DNA of 10,937 nucleotides, taken from the NCBI GenBank assembly GCA_903911455.1, contig CAIWDQ010000605.1, positions 1 through 10,937 on the forward strand. Direction: 5' to 3'. The stretch is from an uncultured bacterium (GTDB lineage: Bacteria > Bacteroidota > Bacteroidia > Bacteroidales > JACABE01). Shown here piece by piece: positions 5,615 through 10,937 of this stretch. The notes below the pieces were generated by a model that ran no database searches, was not told the DNA's origin, and saw only the letters and a list, made by a program, of their open reading frames with translations. The first letter of the stretch is position 1. Each line of letters begins with the position of its first letter. The position numbers and the translations under genes were made by a program.

Positions 5615-7405
5615 ATGAGCGAATATTTAGTAAATTTAAAAATAAATAATATACCGGTTTCTGTAAAAGAAGGAACCTCTATTTTAGATGCAGCTAAAAA
5701 ACTTAACTTCAATATACCTACTCTTTGTAATCATCCTGACTTAAGTGTTGCAGGTAATTGTAGAGTTTGTGTAGTTGAAGTTAAAGGTGCAAGATTACTT
5801 TCTGCATCATGTGCTACTCCAGTTTCGGAAGGAATGGAAGTATTTACAAACAGCGAAAAAGTAAGAACCTCTAGAAAACATGTAATTGAATTATTGTTAT
5901 CAGAACATAATGCTGATTGTACAAAATGTTTTAAAAATGGACATTGCGAACTACAATCACTTGCTTCTGAATACAGAGTAGGTGATCATGTTTTTATTGA
6001 TTTAGTTCATGCTAAAGATAAGATTGCTGATATATCTTCACCATCTATTAGCAAAGACGACAGTAAATGTATCCGTTGTCAACGTTGTGTTAGAACTTGC
6101 GAAGAGTTGCAAGCTGTTAGTGCACTTGCTGTTATTAAAAAAGGTGATCATCAAAGGATATCTACTTTCATGAGTAAGCCTTTAAATGAAGTTGTTTGTA
6201 CCAATTGTGGTCAATGTATCAATCGTTGTCCTACCGGTGCATTAACCGAAAGATCTTATATCGAACAAGTTTGGAATGCTATTAATGACCCATCAAAGCA
6301 TGTAGTTGTTCAAACTGCACCTGCTGTACGTATTGGTTTAGGTGAAGACTTAGGTTATGATCCAGGAGAAAGAGTTACTTATAAAATGGTAGCAGCATTA
6401 AGACACATTGGTTTTGATTCTGTTTTAGATACTGATTTCACTGCCGACTTAACTATTATGGAAGAAGGTACCGAACTTTTAACCAGATTAAAAAGAGCTT
6501 TAGTTGATGGCGAAAAGGTTGCTTTACCTATGATGACTTCATGTTCTCCGGGTTGGATTAAATTCCAGGAACATATTTTCCCTGAATTATTACCTAACCT
6601 TTCTACATGTAAATCACCACAACAAATGTTTGGTGCTTTAGCCAAAACATATTATGCTAAGAAAAAAGGTATTGATCCTAAAAACATGGTTTCAGTATCT
6701 ATCATGCCTTGTACTGCCAAGAAGTTTGAATGCAACAGACCTGAAATGCGCGACAGCGGTTACCAGGATGTTGACTATGTATTAACCACTCGTGAATTAG
6801 CTATGATGGTTAAGCAAGCTGGTATTGATTTCATGAAACTTGAAGACGAACATTACGATAGCATTATGGGCGAAGGTACAGGTGCTGCTGTAATATTTGG
6901 TGCTACTGGTGGTGTAATGGAAGCTGCTTTAAGAACTGCTTATGAAATAGTAACTGGCAGAGAAGTTCCATTTACTAATCTTAACATTATGCCTGTTAGA
7001 GGTATGGAGGGCGTTAAAGAAGCCAAAGTTATGATTAAAGATGTACTTCCTGCATGGTCTTTCTTAGAAGGTGCCGAATTAAGTGTAGCTATTGCTCACG
7101 GATTAGCTAATGCTAAGAAGGTAATGACAGCTGTTCGTGATGGTAAAGCTAATTATCATTTCATTGAGATTATGGGATGCCCTGGTGGATGTTTAGGTGG
7201 TGGTGGTCAACCAATACCAACTAGTCCTGAGATCAGAGGCAAACGTGCTGAAGCTATTTATTCGGAAGACGAACATTTAGCATTAAGAAAATCTCATCAA
7301 AATCCTGAAGTTGCTCAAATCTACAAAGATTTCTTAGGCGAACCTTTAGGACATAAATCACACGACCTTTTACACACTCATTATAAGGCTCGTATTAGGT
7401 ATTAA
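5615..7405 (+). CDS. hydA: NADH-linked [FeFe]-hydrogenase catalytic (alpha) subunit
   Basis: A 596-residue cytoplasmic [FeFe]-hydrogenase that reduces protons to H2 (or the reverse) at the H-cluster. Domains in order: an N-terminal plant-type [2Fe-2S] ferredoxin (C38, C49, C52, C66); a His-ligated [4Fe-4S] domain (H98, C102, C105, C111); a 2[4Fe-4S] ferredoxin domain (C152, C155, C158, C162 and C195, C198, C201, C205); then the H-cluster domain. Its motifs are L1 TSCSPGW (308-314), L2 MPCTAKKFE (364-372) and L3 EIMGCPGGCLGGGGQP (518-533), with C366, C522 and C526 as expected ligands. L1 has Ser311 where classical enzymes have a second cysteine. The modular set is that of M3-type, NAD(P)-linked hydrogenases. 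It ends at ARIRY without the extra C-terminal [2Fe-2S] domain reported in some trimeric enzymes. There is no Tat signal. Maturases HydE, HydF and HydG must be encoded elsewhere. Confidence 0.96.
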   Translation: MSEYLVNLKINNIPVSVKEGTSILDAAKKLNFNIPTLCNHPDLSVAGNCRVCVVEVKGARLLSASCATPVSEGMEVFTNSEKVRTSRKHVIELLLSEHNADCTKCFKNGHCELQSLASEYRVGDHVFIDLVHAKDKIADISSPSISKDDSKCIRCQRCVRTCEELQAVSALAVIKKGDHQRISTFMSKPLNEVVCTNCGQCINRCPTGALTERSYIEQVWNAINDPSKHVVVQTAPAVRIGLGEDLGYDPGERVTYKMVAALRHIGFDSVLDTDFTADLTIMEEGTELLTRLKRALVDGEKVALPMMTSCSPGWIKFQEHIFPELLPNLSTCKSPQQMFGALAKTYYAKKKGIDPKNMVSVSIMPCTAKKFECNRPEMRDSGYQDVDYVLTTRELAMMVKQAGIDFMKLEDEHYDSIMGEGTGAAVIFGATGGVMEAALRTAYEIVTGREVPFTNLNIMPVRGMEGVKEAKVMIKDVLPAWSFLEGAELSVAIAHGLANAKKVMTAVRDGKANYHFIEIMGCPGGCLGGGGQPIPTSPEIRGKRAEAIYSEDEHLALRKSHQNPEVAQIYKDFLGEPLGHKSHDLLHTHYKARIRY

Positions 7406-7432
7406 CAAATCTTGAGAAATACTTTAAAATGG

Positions 7433-7462
7433 AAAGGCTGTCAGTAATTGGCAGCCTTTTTT
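7433..7462 (+). terminator. Intrinsic terminator of the hydCBA operon
   Basis: An 11-bp stem with one G-T wobble (7433-7443 with 7449-7459) has a 5-base loop. It runs into a six-T tract at 7457-7462 that overlaps the end of the right arm. It begins 27 bases after the hydA stop. Confidence 0.88.
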
Positions 7463-7480
7463 ATTATTCCCCCTTACAAG

Positions 7481-7500
7481 TCTGCCTGCCGGTAGATAGG
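7481..7500. repeat. Degenerate GC-rich palindrome
   Basis: A 20-base imperfect palindrome centred between 7490 and 7491 contains CTGCCTGCC and GGTAGATAGG. Most positions pair if G-T wobbles are allowed, with one clear mismatch. It stands out as GC-rich in an A+T-rich spacer and resembles the short GC-rich palindromes scattered through intergenic DNA of many Bacteroidota. Copy number cannot be judged from one window. Confidence 0.4.
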
Positions 7501-7517
7501 TGGCGATTTAAGAATTC

Positions 7518-7562
7518 AACCTAACAGGTATTGTTCTTTACTGTTAGGTTTTTTTTATTTTT
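7518..7562 (+). terminator. Second intrinsic terminator downstream of hydA
   Basis: A perfect 10-bp stem (AACCTAACAG at 7518-7527 with CTGTTAGGTT at 7541-7550) has a 13-base loop. A T-rich run follows. It stands 55 bases after the first terminator in the same orientation, so it is either a back-up or the relic of a lost gene's terminator. Confidence 0.8.
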
Positions 7563-7577
7563 ATGATGATTTTTATA

Positions 7578-7651
7578 TTTATAACCGAAGATCGGGTTTA
7601 AATATAAAAGAAAAGAAGGAAGAAAATTTATCTTTGATATAATCTAATCTT
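7578..7651. repeat. Diverged direct repeat, copy 1
   Basis: The 74 bases starting TTTATAACCGAAG recur 127 bases downstream at 7705-7778 with no gaps. By my count about 61 of 74 positions agree. This copy includes CCGA-AGA-TCGG (7585-7595), a small inverted repeat lost from copy 2. It also has a perfect -7-like TATCTTTG at 7629-7636 that copy 2 lacks. No gene lies within. The region 7406-7818 (413 bases) is otherwise free of coding sequence. Confidence 0.75.
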
Positions 7652-7673
7652 AATAAAAAGCTTGTCTTTAAGT

Positions 7674-7702
7674 CCTCTCCTTTGGAGAGGATTTAGGTGA
7701 GG
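7674..7702. repeat. REP-like hairpin element
   Basis: CCTCTCC (7674-7680) and GGAGAGG (7684-7690) form a 7-bp stem with a TTT loop, followed by ATTTAGGTGAGG. The shape, a C/T-rich hairpin with a G-rich conserved tail, is like the abundant REP-type elements of Bacteroidota genomes. It sits in the spacer between the two direct-repeat copies. There is no T tract, so it is not a typical terminator. Attribution to a REP family is inference from memory of such elements. Confidence 0.5.
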
Positions 7703-7704
7703 TC

Positions 7705-7778
7705 TTTATAACCGAAGTCAGGGTTTAAATATAAAAGAAAAACAGAAAGACAATTTATGTAAGATACAATCTAACTTT
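7705..7778. repeat. Diverged direct repeat, copy 2
   Basis: The second copy of the 74-base repeat at 7578-7651, with about 13 substitutions and no indels. The best-kept block is TTTAAATATAAAAGAAAA. Divergence suggests an old duplication or two members of a dispersed family. Confidence 0.75.
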
Positions 7779-7784
7779 TATACT

Positions 7785-7806
7785 TGCAAAAGTTCTGAAC
7801 TTTGCA
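7785..7806. repeat. Near-perfect 22-base palindrome
   Basis: TGCAAA-A-GTTC and GAAC-TTTGCA face each other across a single T, with one extra A in the left arm. With almost no loop it suits a dimeric protein site better than an RNA hairpin. It lies 12 bases beyond the stop of the 96-residue minus-strand gene, with no plus-strand gene nearby. It may equally be a decayed promoter or terminator, or chance. Confidence 0.35.
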
Positions 7807-7818
7807 CCACAACTACAT

Positions 7819-8109
7819 TCAACGACCAACAGGGGATGTGTAAATGTTTATATAAGTTTTTTTATCATCAATAAAGCATTCTAAAAAGCCTATTATTTCT
7901 TCAGATTTTGTGATTTTATACTTCAAATACTGACCAAATAATGATTCTCCTTTGAATAATACACCTTTATCGCACATAGGTCTATCTATCTCAAATGCCA
8001 GGTCATCAATTTTATTACTTGAAATAAGAGAATTTTTAGCTTTTTCAATTTTTTCTTTAAAATTTTCAAATAAAAAATTCTCTTTCCATATTTTACTATA
8101 GTGTTTCAT
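7819..8109 (-). CDS. Small hypothetical protein, 96 residues
   Basis: I do not recognise the family. The protein is soluble-looking, with no signal peptide or membrane segment. The first half is rich in Lys and Glu and probably helical (about 10-31, FENFKEKIEKAKNSL). The second half, from about residue 50, alternates hydrophobic and charged residues as in a beta sheet (LKYKITKSEEIIGFLECFI, then TYINIYTSPVGR). Two cysteines, C46 and C78, are not in a metal-binding spacing. The frame can be opened from a TTG at 8130, but that overlaps the -7 box at 8128-8135. The ATG at 8109 is therefore the likely start. It appears transcribed alone, 77 bases downstream of the retropepsin-FISUMP gene on the same strand. 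Base composition is as A+T-rich as its surroundings. Confidence 0.6.
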   Translation of the reverse strand: MKHYSKIWKENFLFENFKEKIEKAKNSLISSNKIDDLAFEIDRPMCDKGVLFKGESLFGQYLKYKITKSEEIIGFLECFIDDKKTYINIYTSPVGR

Positions 8110-8127
8110 ATTATAAGTATTTTTTTG

Positions 8128-8135
8128 CAAAGATA
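8128..8135 (-). promoter_or_regulatory. Minus-strand -7 box before the 96-residue gene
   Basis: Read on the minus strand this is TATCTTTG, a perfect TAnnTTTG, 18 bases before the ATG at 8109. It is the main support for that gene being real. No -33 TTG at the preferred spacing was found. Confidence 0.55.
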
Positions 8136-8186
8136 CTAAATATTTTTCAATTTATTTTTAGAAGGATTTTATATAAAGAATCAATT

Positions 8187-9299
8187 CTAATCTTTTAAAC
8201 AACGCACAGATAAACCGCAATTCTTACCGTAGTCGTTTATGTATACATGTCCGAATTCGTAGAACATGAGCCGTAAAAGGGCTCTTACATTAGCTTCGGA
8301 CTCGGTAGAACTCCACCAGTGTCCGATGCTGCGAATGTTGTCCCACGACCCATTGCAGCCACGGTATCCCCCCGGAAGAGCTGTAAAACCTGTTTCATTG
8401 GTAGCGGCTGTATTGGGTCTTCTCCAATGGGTAAAGCCGACTTCTTTTAGTTTTCCTCCGGCTATGGCTTTTCCTCCCAAATAGGCAGTAAGTGTTGTCC
8501 ATTCGGCATCAGATGGTACATGCCAACCGGTTGGGCATAAATTACGTGGGTCATCTATAGTATACCAATTGTATAATCTGCCATAAATTGTACTATCGTT
8601 TTCTGTGTTGTTATAATCACAAAAAGCTCCTGTAGTAAGATTGCTCCAAGCTTTATTATCTGTAACATTAGGTATATCATCTCCATTACAGTAGTGAGTA
8701 GTATTTAAATTCTCTTTTAGCCAAACTTGAGTACCAATAGTTACTGTATCATATACATTACCATCTATATCGGTTACCTTAAAATTTCTTACTCTATCAC
8801 CTTGTCCAAAATTTATATTCTTTTCGTCTTTATTTGTAGCATTAAATATTGTTAATGTGTTATTTGTTGGATTTATTTGAATTACACCTAATTTTTTAAT
8901 AGCTGATTGTCCCAAAAGTAATGGTGCTGAAAGTTCATGTACTACAGATGCTTTTACATTATAAAGAGTTAATCCAGCAAATTCTATTTTCCTTAGAATA
9001 ATCTTTGTGTTTTTAGTAATATGACCATTAGCAAGTTGTGCATAAGATGTACCAATAATATCACTTTTCGATAAATAATCATTTTTTAGCATAAAAATAG
9101 CTTCTGTCAATGAAATAGAAACATCACTTGCTCCAGTATCAAATATAAATTTAAGCTTAAGACCGTTTACTGTACAAGGCACTATATAAACTCCATCTTT
9201 TTTTTGCATTTTAATAGTTGTCTGTCCTAATGAAAGTTGGAGTTGTCCAATAAGAAGTAATATTGTAATAGATATTATTTTAGAAATATTTTTAATCAT
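8187..9299 (-). CDS. Secreted retropepsin-like aspartic protease fused to a FISUMP domain
   Basis: A 370-residue exported protein. Residues 1-25 form a signal peptide (basic start, hydrophobic ITILLLIGQLQL, then SLG before QTT). Residues about 34-140 are a retropepsin-like aspartic protease domain. FIFDTGASDVSIS (51-63) holds the catalytic DTGAS, and PLLLGQSAIKKLG (126-138) is the usual second hydrophobic-Gly element. Such domains act as homodimers. Residues about 176-369 are a FISUMP domain (Fibrobacter succinogenes major paralogous domain). Its typical phrases are visible: DIDGNVYDTVTIGTQVWLKE, NLCPTGWHVPSDAEW, GFTALPGGYRG, WWSSTE and the final SVRCLKD. FISUMP proteins are surface or secreted proteins of unclear role. 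The retropepsin part is very A+T-rich, while the last ~110 residues are coded by visibly G+C-richer DNA. It lies 24 bases after the DUF3761-like gene, probably cotranscribed. No sorting domain is seen. Confidence 0.85.
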   Translation of the reverse strand: MIKNISKIISITILLLIGQLQLSLGQTTIKMQKKDGVYIVPCTVNGLKLKFIFDTGASDVSISLTEAIFMLKNDYLSKSDIIGTSYAQLANGHITKNTKIILRKIEFAGLTLYNVKASVVHELSAPLLLGQSAIKKLGVIQINPTNNTLTIFNATNKDEKNINFGQGDRVRNFKVTDIDGNVYDTVTIGTQVWLKENLNTTHYCNGDDIPNVTDNKAWSNLTTGAFCDYNNTENDSTIYGRLYNWYTIDDPRNLCPTGWHVPSDAEWTTLTAYLGGKAIAGGKLKEVGFTHWRRPNTAATNETGFTALPGGYRGCNGSWDNIRSIGHWWSSTESEANVRALLRLMFYEFGHVYINDYGKNCGLSVRCLKD

Positions 9300-9323
9300 T
9301 TCTTTAAATTTAAAATTGTTTAA

Positions 9324-9656
9324 TTATTCTAACCAAGATTTTTCTAGTGCCTCTTTTCTACAAACATCCATAGTTTTTCTATATGCGGTCTCATATTTCC
9401 ATTCTTTGACTCCTCCGTGATGTGAGCATGCTCCTCTACCAGTCGCATTGCTTTGCCAGCCGTCATTGCATATAGCACCTACTCTGTATTGATATTTTGA
9501 TTGTTCGTGATATTTTTCTGCAAGTTTTTCAACTGGAGTTAATCCGTCTATAATACGAGGAGAAGCGATAATACCAAAAACAATTATGATAGTAAAAACA
9601 TACCAATATCTTTTAATGAATCTAACAACTTTGAAAAGCTTTGCTTTAATTTGCAT
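9324..9656 (-). CDS. Small membrane-anchored protein with DUF3761-like CSHHGGV motif
   Basis: A 110-residue protein with a basic N-terminus, one membrane segment at about 18-32 (WYVFTIIIVFGIIAS) and an extracytoplasmic tail. Residues 61-86 hold the pattern AICNDGWQSNATGRGACSHHGGVKEW. The cysteine pair C63 and C77, the GRG and the CSHHGG motif resemble the DUF3761 family (C-x-DG...S...G.CS.HGGV), whose function is unknown. The His-His and cysteines could bind a metal or form a disulfide, but that is inference. It precedes the retropepsin-FISUMP gene on the same strand with a 24-base gap, so both may act at the cell envelope. No -7 box fitting TAnnTTTG precisely was found upstream. Confidence that it is a gene is high; the family call is moderate. 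Confidence 0.7.
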   Translation of the reverse strand: MQIKAKLFKVVRFIKRYWYVFTIIIVFGIIASPRIIDGLTPVEKLAEKYHEQSKYQYRVGAICNDGWQSNATGRGACSHHGGVKEWKYETAYRKTMDVCRKEALEKSWLE

Positions 9657-9731
9657 TTCGTTTTGATTTAAAGTTGTAAAATTACATTTTAATTCAATAC
9701 AAACAAATATTTAAAACTAATAAACTAAAAA

Positions 9732-9757
9732 GCTCTACCAAATTCAATTGATAGAGC
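9732..9757 (-). terminator. Intrinsic terminator for the 307-residue gene (minus strand)
   Basis: On the minus strand GCTCTATCAA pairs with TTGGTAGAGC (10 bp, one G-T wobble) around a 6-base loop, followed by TTTTTAGTTTA. It lies beyond the stop at 9826 and the tandem repeat. Confidence 0.8.
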
Positions 9758-9771
9758 CTTAAAATTCTTAT

Positions 9772-9819
9772 ATCACCAAATCACCAAATCGCCAAATCAC
9801 TAAATCACCAAATCGCTAA
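9772..9819. repeat. 8-bp tandem repeat, six copies
   Basis: Six contiguous units of consensus ATCACCAA vary only at two places: ATC(A/G)C(C/T)AA. On the minus strand they read TTGGTGAT. The array starts 6 bases after the stop of the 307-residue gene and ends 14 bases before its terminator hairpin, so it would be transcribed in the 3' untranslated part. Similar TTTGGTGAT-type arrays occur between genes in other Bacteroidota; that is recollection. Confidence 0.9.
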
Positions 9820-9825
9820 ATTCCC

Positions 9826-10749
9826 TTAATTTAAAGGAACCATCATAATAGTAATGACTTCGTAATCAACGTCAGAAATTACTTGTGGTGCATTGTAAAC
9901 ATCATAACCAAAAGCCATTGCACTTAAGGCCAAAGTTTTTATTGGGAAAACTGCTTTAGCACTTGTACCATCTTTTCTACATTTAATGGTCATCGCCAAC
10001 TCAGGTACATTTATCATAGCATCGCTTATTGCTGCGTTGGTTGTAGCTGATATAAGTTTAAAAGATTTTAATACAGTAGCTTCACTAGATTTTGTGTGTC
10101 TGATACCGGTATGTACAAGTTTAATAATATTTAAGTAATCGGCTATCAATGCATCTTCTATACCTGTTAAGCTATACATTGCATTGGTCATCCTATTACG
10201 TATAAGACTAACTATTTTTTTACGAGTTGCATTTTTAACTTTTATTTTACCTGTTTTGTTTTTAATATTTGTTTGTGGTTCAGGTTCAATGTTTCCAAAA
10301 GCAGTATTTGCAGCAGTTAAAGCTGTTATTTTAGCAGGTGTTATATTATTAGCTGGCAATGCAAGTGGGTTGGCTGCGCAAATAGTTAATAAATTTGTAG
10401 CAAAACTCCTCAATTCCGATTCGCGCAATCTAATTAACATGGTAGGCGTACAAATCACCTGTTCGTAAACTTCCATATTTTTAGCTTCAAAAAAATAACC
10501 GGCTAAAGGTTTCGCAATCCCAAGGATGATTTGTTCTAAGGTCTCGCGTGCGTTACCTTTATCTTCAGTAGTACCTGTAGTCTTTAGTTCCAACTCATTA
10601 CATTGCGTTTCATAAAGTGAAAGCAATACATTATAGTCAACAAAACATCCGGTAATATTTAGATATGTAACGAAAGTTAAAGCATTGGTTGCTCCAAAAA
10701 GCCTAAGCCTTCTGAACATTTCTATATAAATAGCATCTACGTCTCTCAT
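9826..10749 (-). CDS. Hypothetical protein, 307 residues, unknown family
   Basis: I cannot place this protein. It has no signal peptide and no clear membrane segment. The N-terminal part (1-150) looks mainly helical. A middle stretch (about 131-150, NNITPAKITALTAANTAFG) is Ala/Thr-rich. It is followed by a basic linker (159-177, TNIKNKTGKIKVKNATRKK) and a second helical part to about 220. The final 80 residues (from about 225) look more beta-rich, ending PQVISDVDYEVITIMMVPLN. The two halves around the basic linker hint at two domains. It is a single gene: a good -7/-33 promoter lies 39 bases upstream and a terminator downstream. The intact frame and dedicated signals support a real, expressed gene. 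No catalytic or metal motif is evident. Confidence 0.75.
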   Translation of the reverse strand: MRDVDAIYIEMFRRLRLFGATNALTFVTYLNITGCFVDYNVLLSLYETQCNELELKTTGTTEDKGNARETLEQIILGIAKPLAGYFFEAKNMEVYEQVICTPTMLIRLRESELRSFATNLLTICAANPLALPANNITPAKITALTAANTAFGNIEPEPQTNIKNKTGKIKVKNATRKKIVSLIRNRMTNAMYSLTGIEDALIADYLNIIKLVHTGIRHTKSSEATVLKSFKLISATTNAAISDAMINVPELAMTIKCRKDGTSAKAVFPIKTLALSAMAFGYDVYNAPQVISDVDYEVITIMMVPLN

Positions 10750-10787
10750 TTTATTTAATTTTGATTGGTTTTTAATAAGATTTTCTG

Positions 10788-10817
10788 CAAAGATAATCTT
10801 TTTTTGAAAATATGCAA
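10788..10817 (-). promoter_or_regulatory. Minus-strand promoter of the 307-residue gene
   Basis: On the minus strand the -33 TTG (from 10817 to 10815) and the -7 box TATCTTTG (10795 to 10788) are separated by 19 bases. This is the best Bacteroidota-type promoter in the window, about 38 bases before the ATG at 10749. Confidence 0.75.
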
Positions 10818-10937
10818 GTACTTTTTTAAGAAGTTATTGGCAGAATTGCAATTATTATCAATTATTTCTTTTTATTTTCATTAATTTAAAGAATTTGTTA
10901 TACGTTTTCACTAATTTTTACTGTCTTTTTAGTGTTG

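Noticed and set aside
6379..6645. Minus-strand frame of 88 codons
   Set aside because: Antisense to the H-cluster coding part of hydA, with no promoter or recognisable product.
3907..7405. The operon as part of respiratory complex I (nuoE, nuoF, nuoG)
   Set aside because: The third gene has all three H-cluster motif regions and is followed by terminators; no membrane Nuo subunits are nearby.
8266..8484. Plus-strand frame of 72 codons
   Set aside because: Shadow in the G+C-richer FISUMP part, where stop codons are fewer by composition.
9772..9819. Possible CRISPR array
   Set aside because: Units are 8 bp and contiguous with no spacers; it is a simple tandem repeat.
10184..10468. Plus-strand frame of 94 codons with a hydrophobic sequence resembling membrane segments
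   Set aside because: Antisense to the 307-residue gene; hydrophobicity comes from complementing Lys/Asn/Ala-rich codons.
10909..10934. Inverted repeat CACTAA...TTAGTG near the right edge
   Set aside because: Only 6 bp of stem around a 14-base A+T-rich loop, no linked gene, and cut by the window end.

Overview
The window looks like chromosomal DNA of an anaerobic, hydrogen-forming member of the Bacteroidota, probably Bacteroidales-like. The evidence is strong A+T bias, several -7 boxes of the Bacteroidota type (TAnnTTTG) just upstream of genes, few Shine-Dalgarno sequences, a DivIC/FtsB protein of the Bacteroidota kind, a FISUMP domain, and a trimeric NAD(H)-linked [FeFe]-hydrogenase. The species cannot be named from sequence alone.

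Layout. Positions 1-3625 hold housekeeping genes: a small FtsB/DivIC-like division protein (+), a YegS/DgkB-type lipid kinase (-), bifunctional ribBA (+) and truA (-). A bidirectional terminator separates ribBA from truA. Positions 3626-3906 are the control region of the hydrogenase operon. It has a -7 box flanked by two copies of the palindrome TTGTTA-N6-TAACAA, which matches the operator of the NADH-sensing repressor Rex. Positions 3907-7405 hold hydC-hydB-hydA, closed by two consecutive intrinsic terminators.

The right third (7406-10937) is accessory. It begins with about 410 bases without a gene, holding two terminators, a degenerate GC-rich palindrome, two diverged direct-repeat copies and a REP-like hairpin between them. 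Four minus-strand genes follow: a 96-residue protein of unknown function, a secreted retropepsin-like protease fused to a FISUMP domain, a small membrane-anchored protein with a DUF3761-like CSHHGGV motif, and a 307-residue protein of unknown family. A six-copy 8-bp tandem repeat and a terminator follow the last of these.

How the genes fit together. HydC, HydB and HydA would form a soluble complex moving electrons between NAD(H), through FMN and Fe-S clusters, and the H-cluster. HydB lacks the extra N-terminal [2Fe-2S] and C-terminal 2[4Fe-4S] domains of classical electron-bifurcating enzymes. Two putative Rex sites would relieve repression when NADH accumulates, so the operon reads as an NADH-overflow valve disposing of reductant as H2. 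Maturation genes (hydE, hydF, hydG) and rex itself are not in the window. I saw no CRISPR array, rRNA, tRNA, complete insertion sequence or phage gene.
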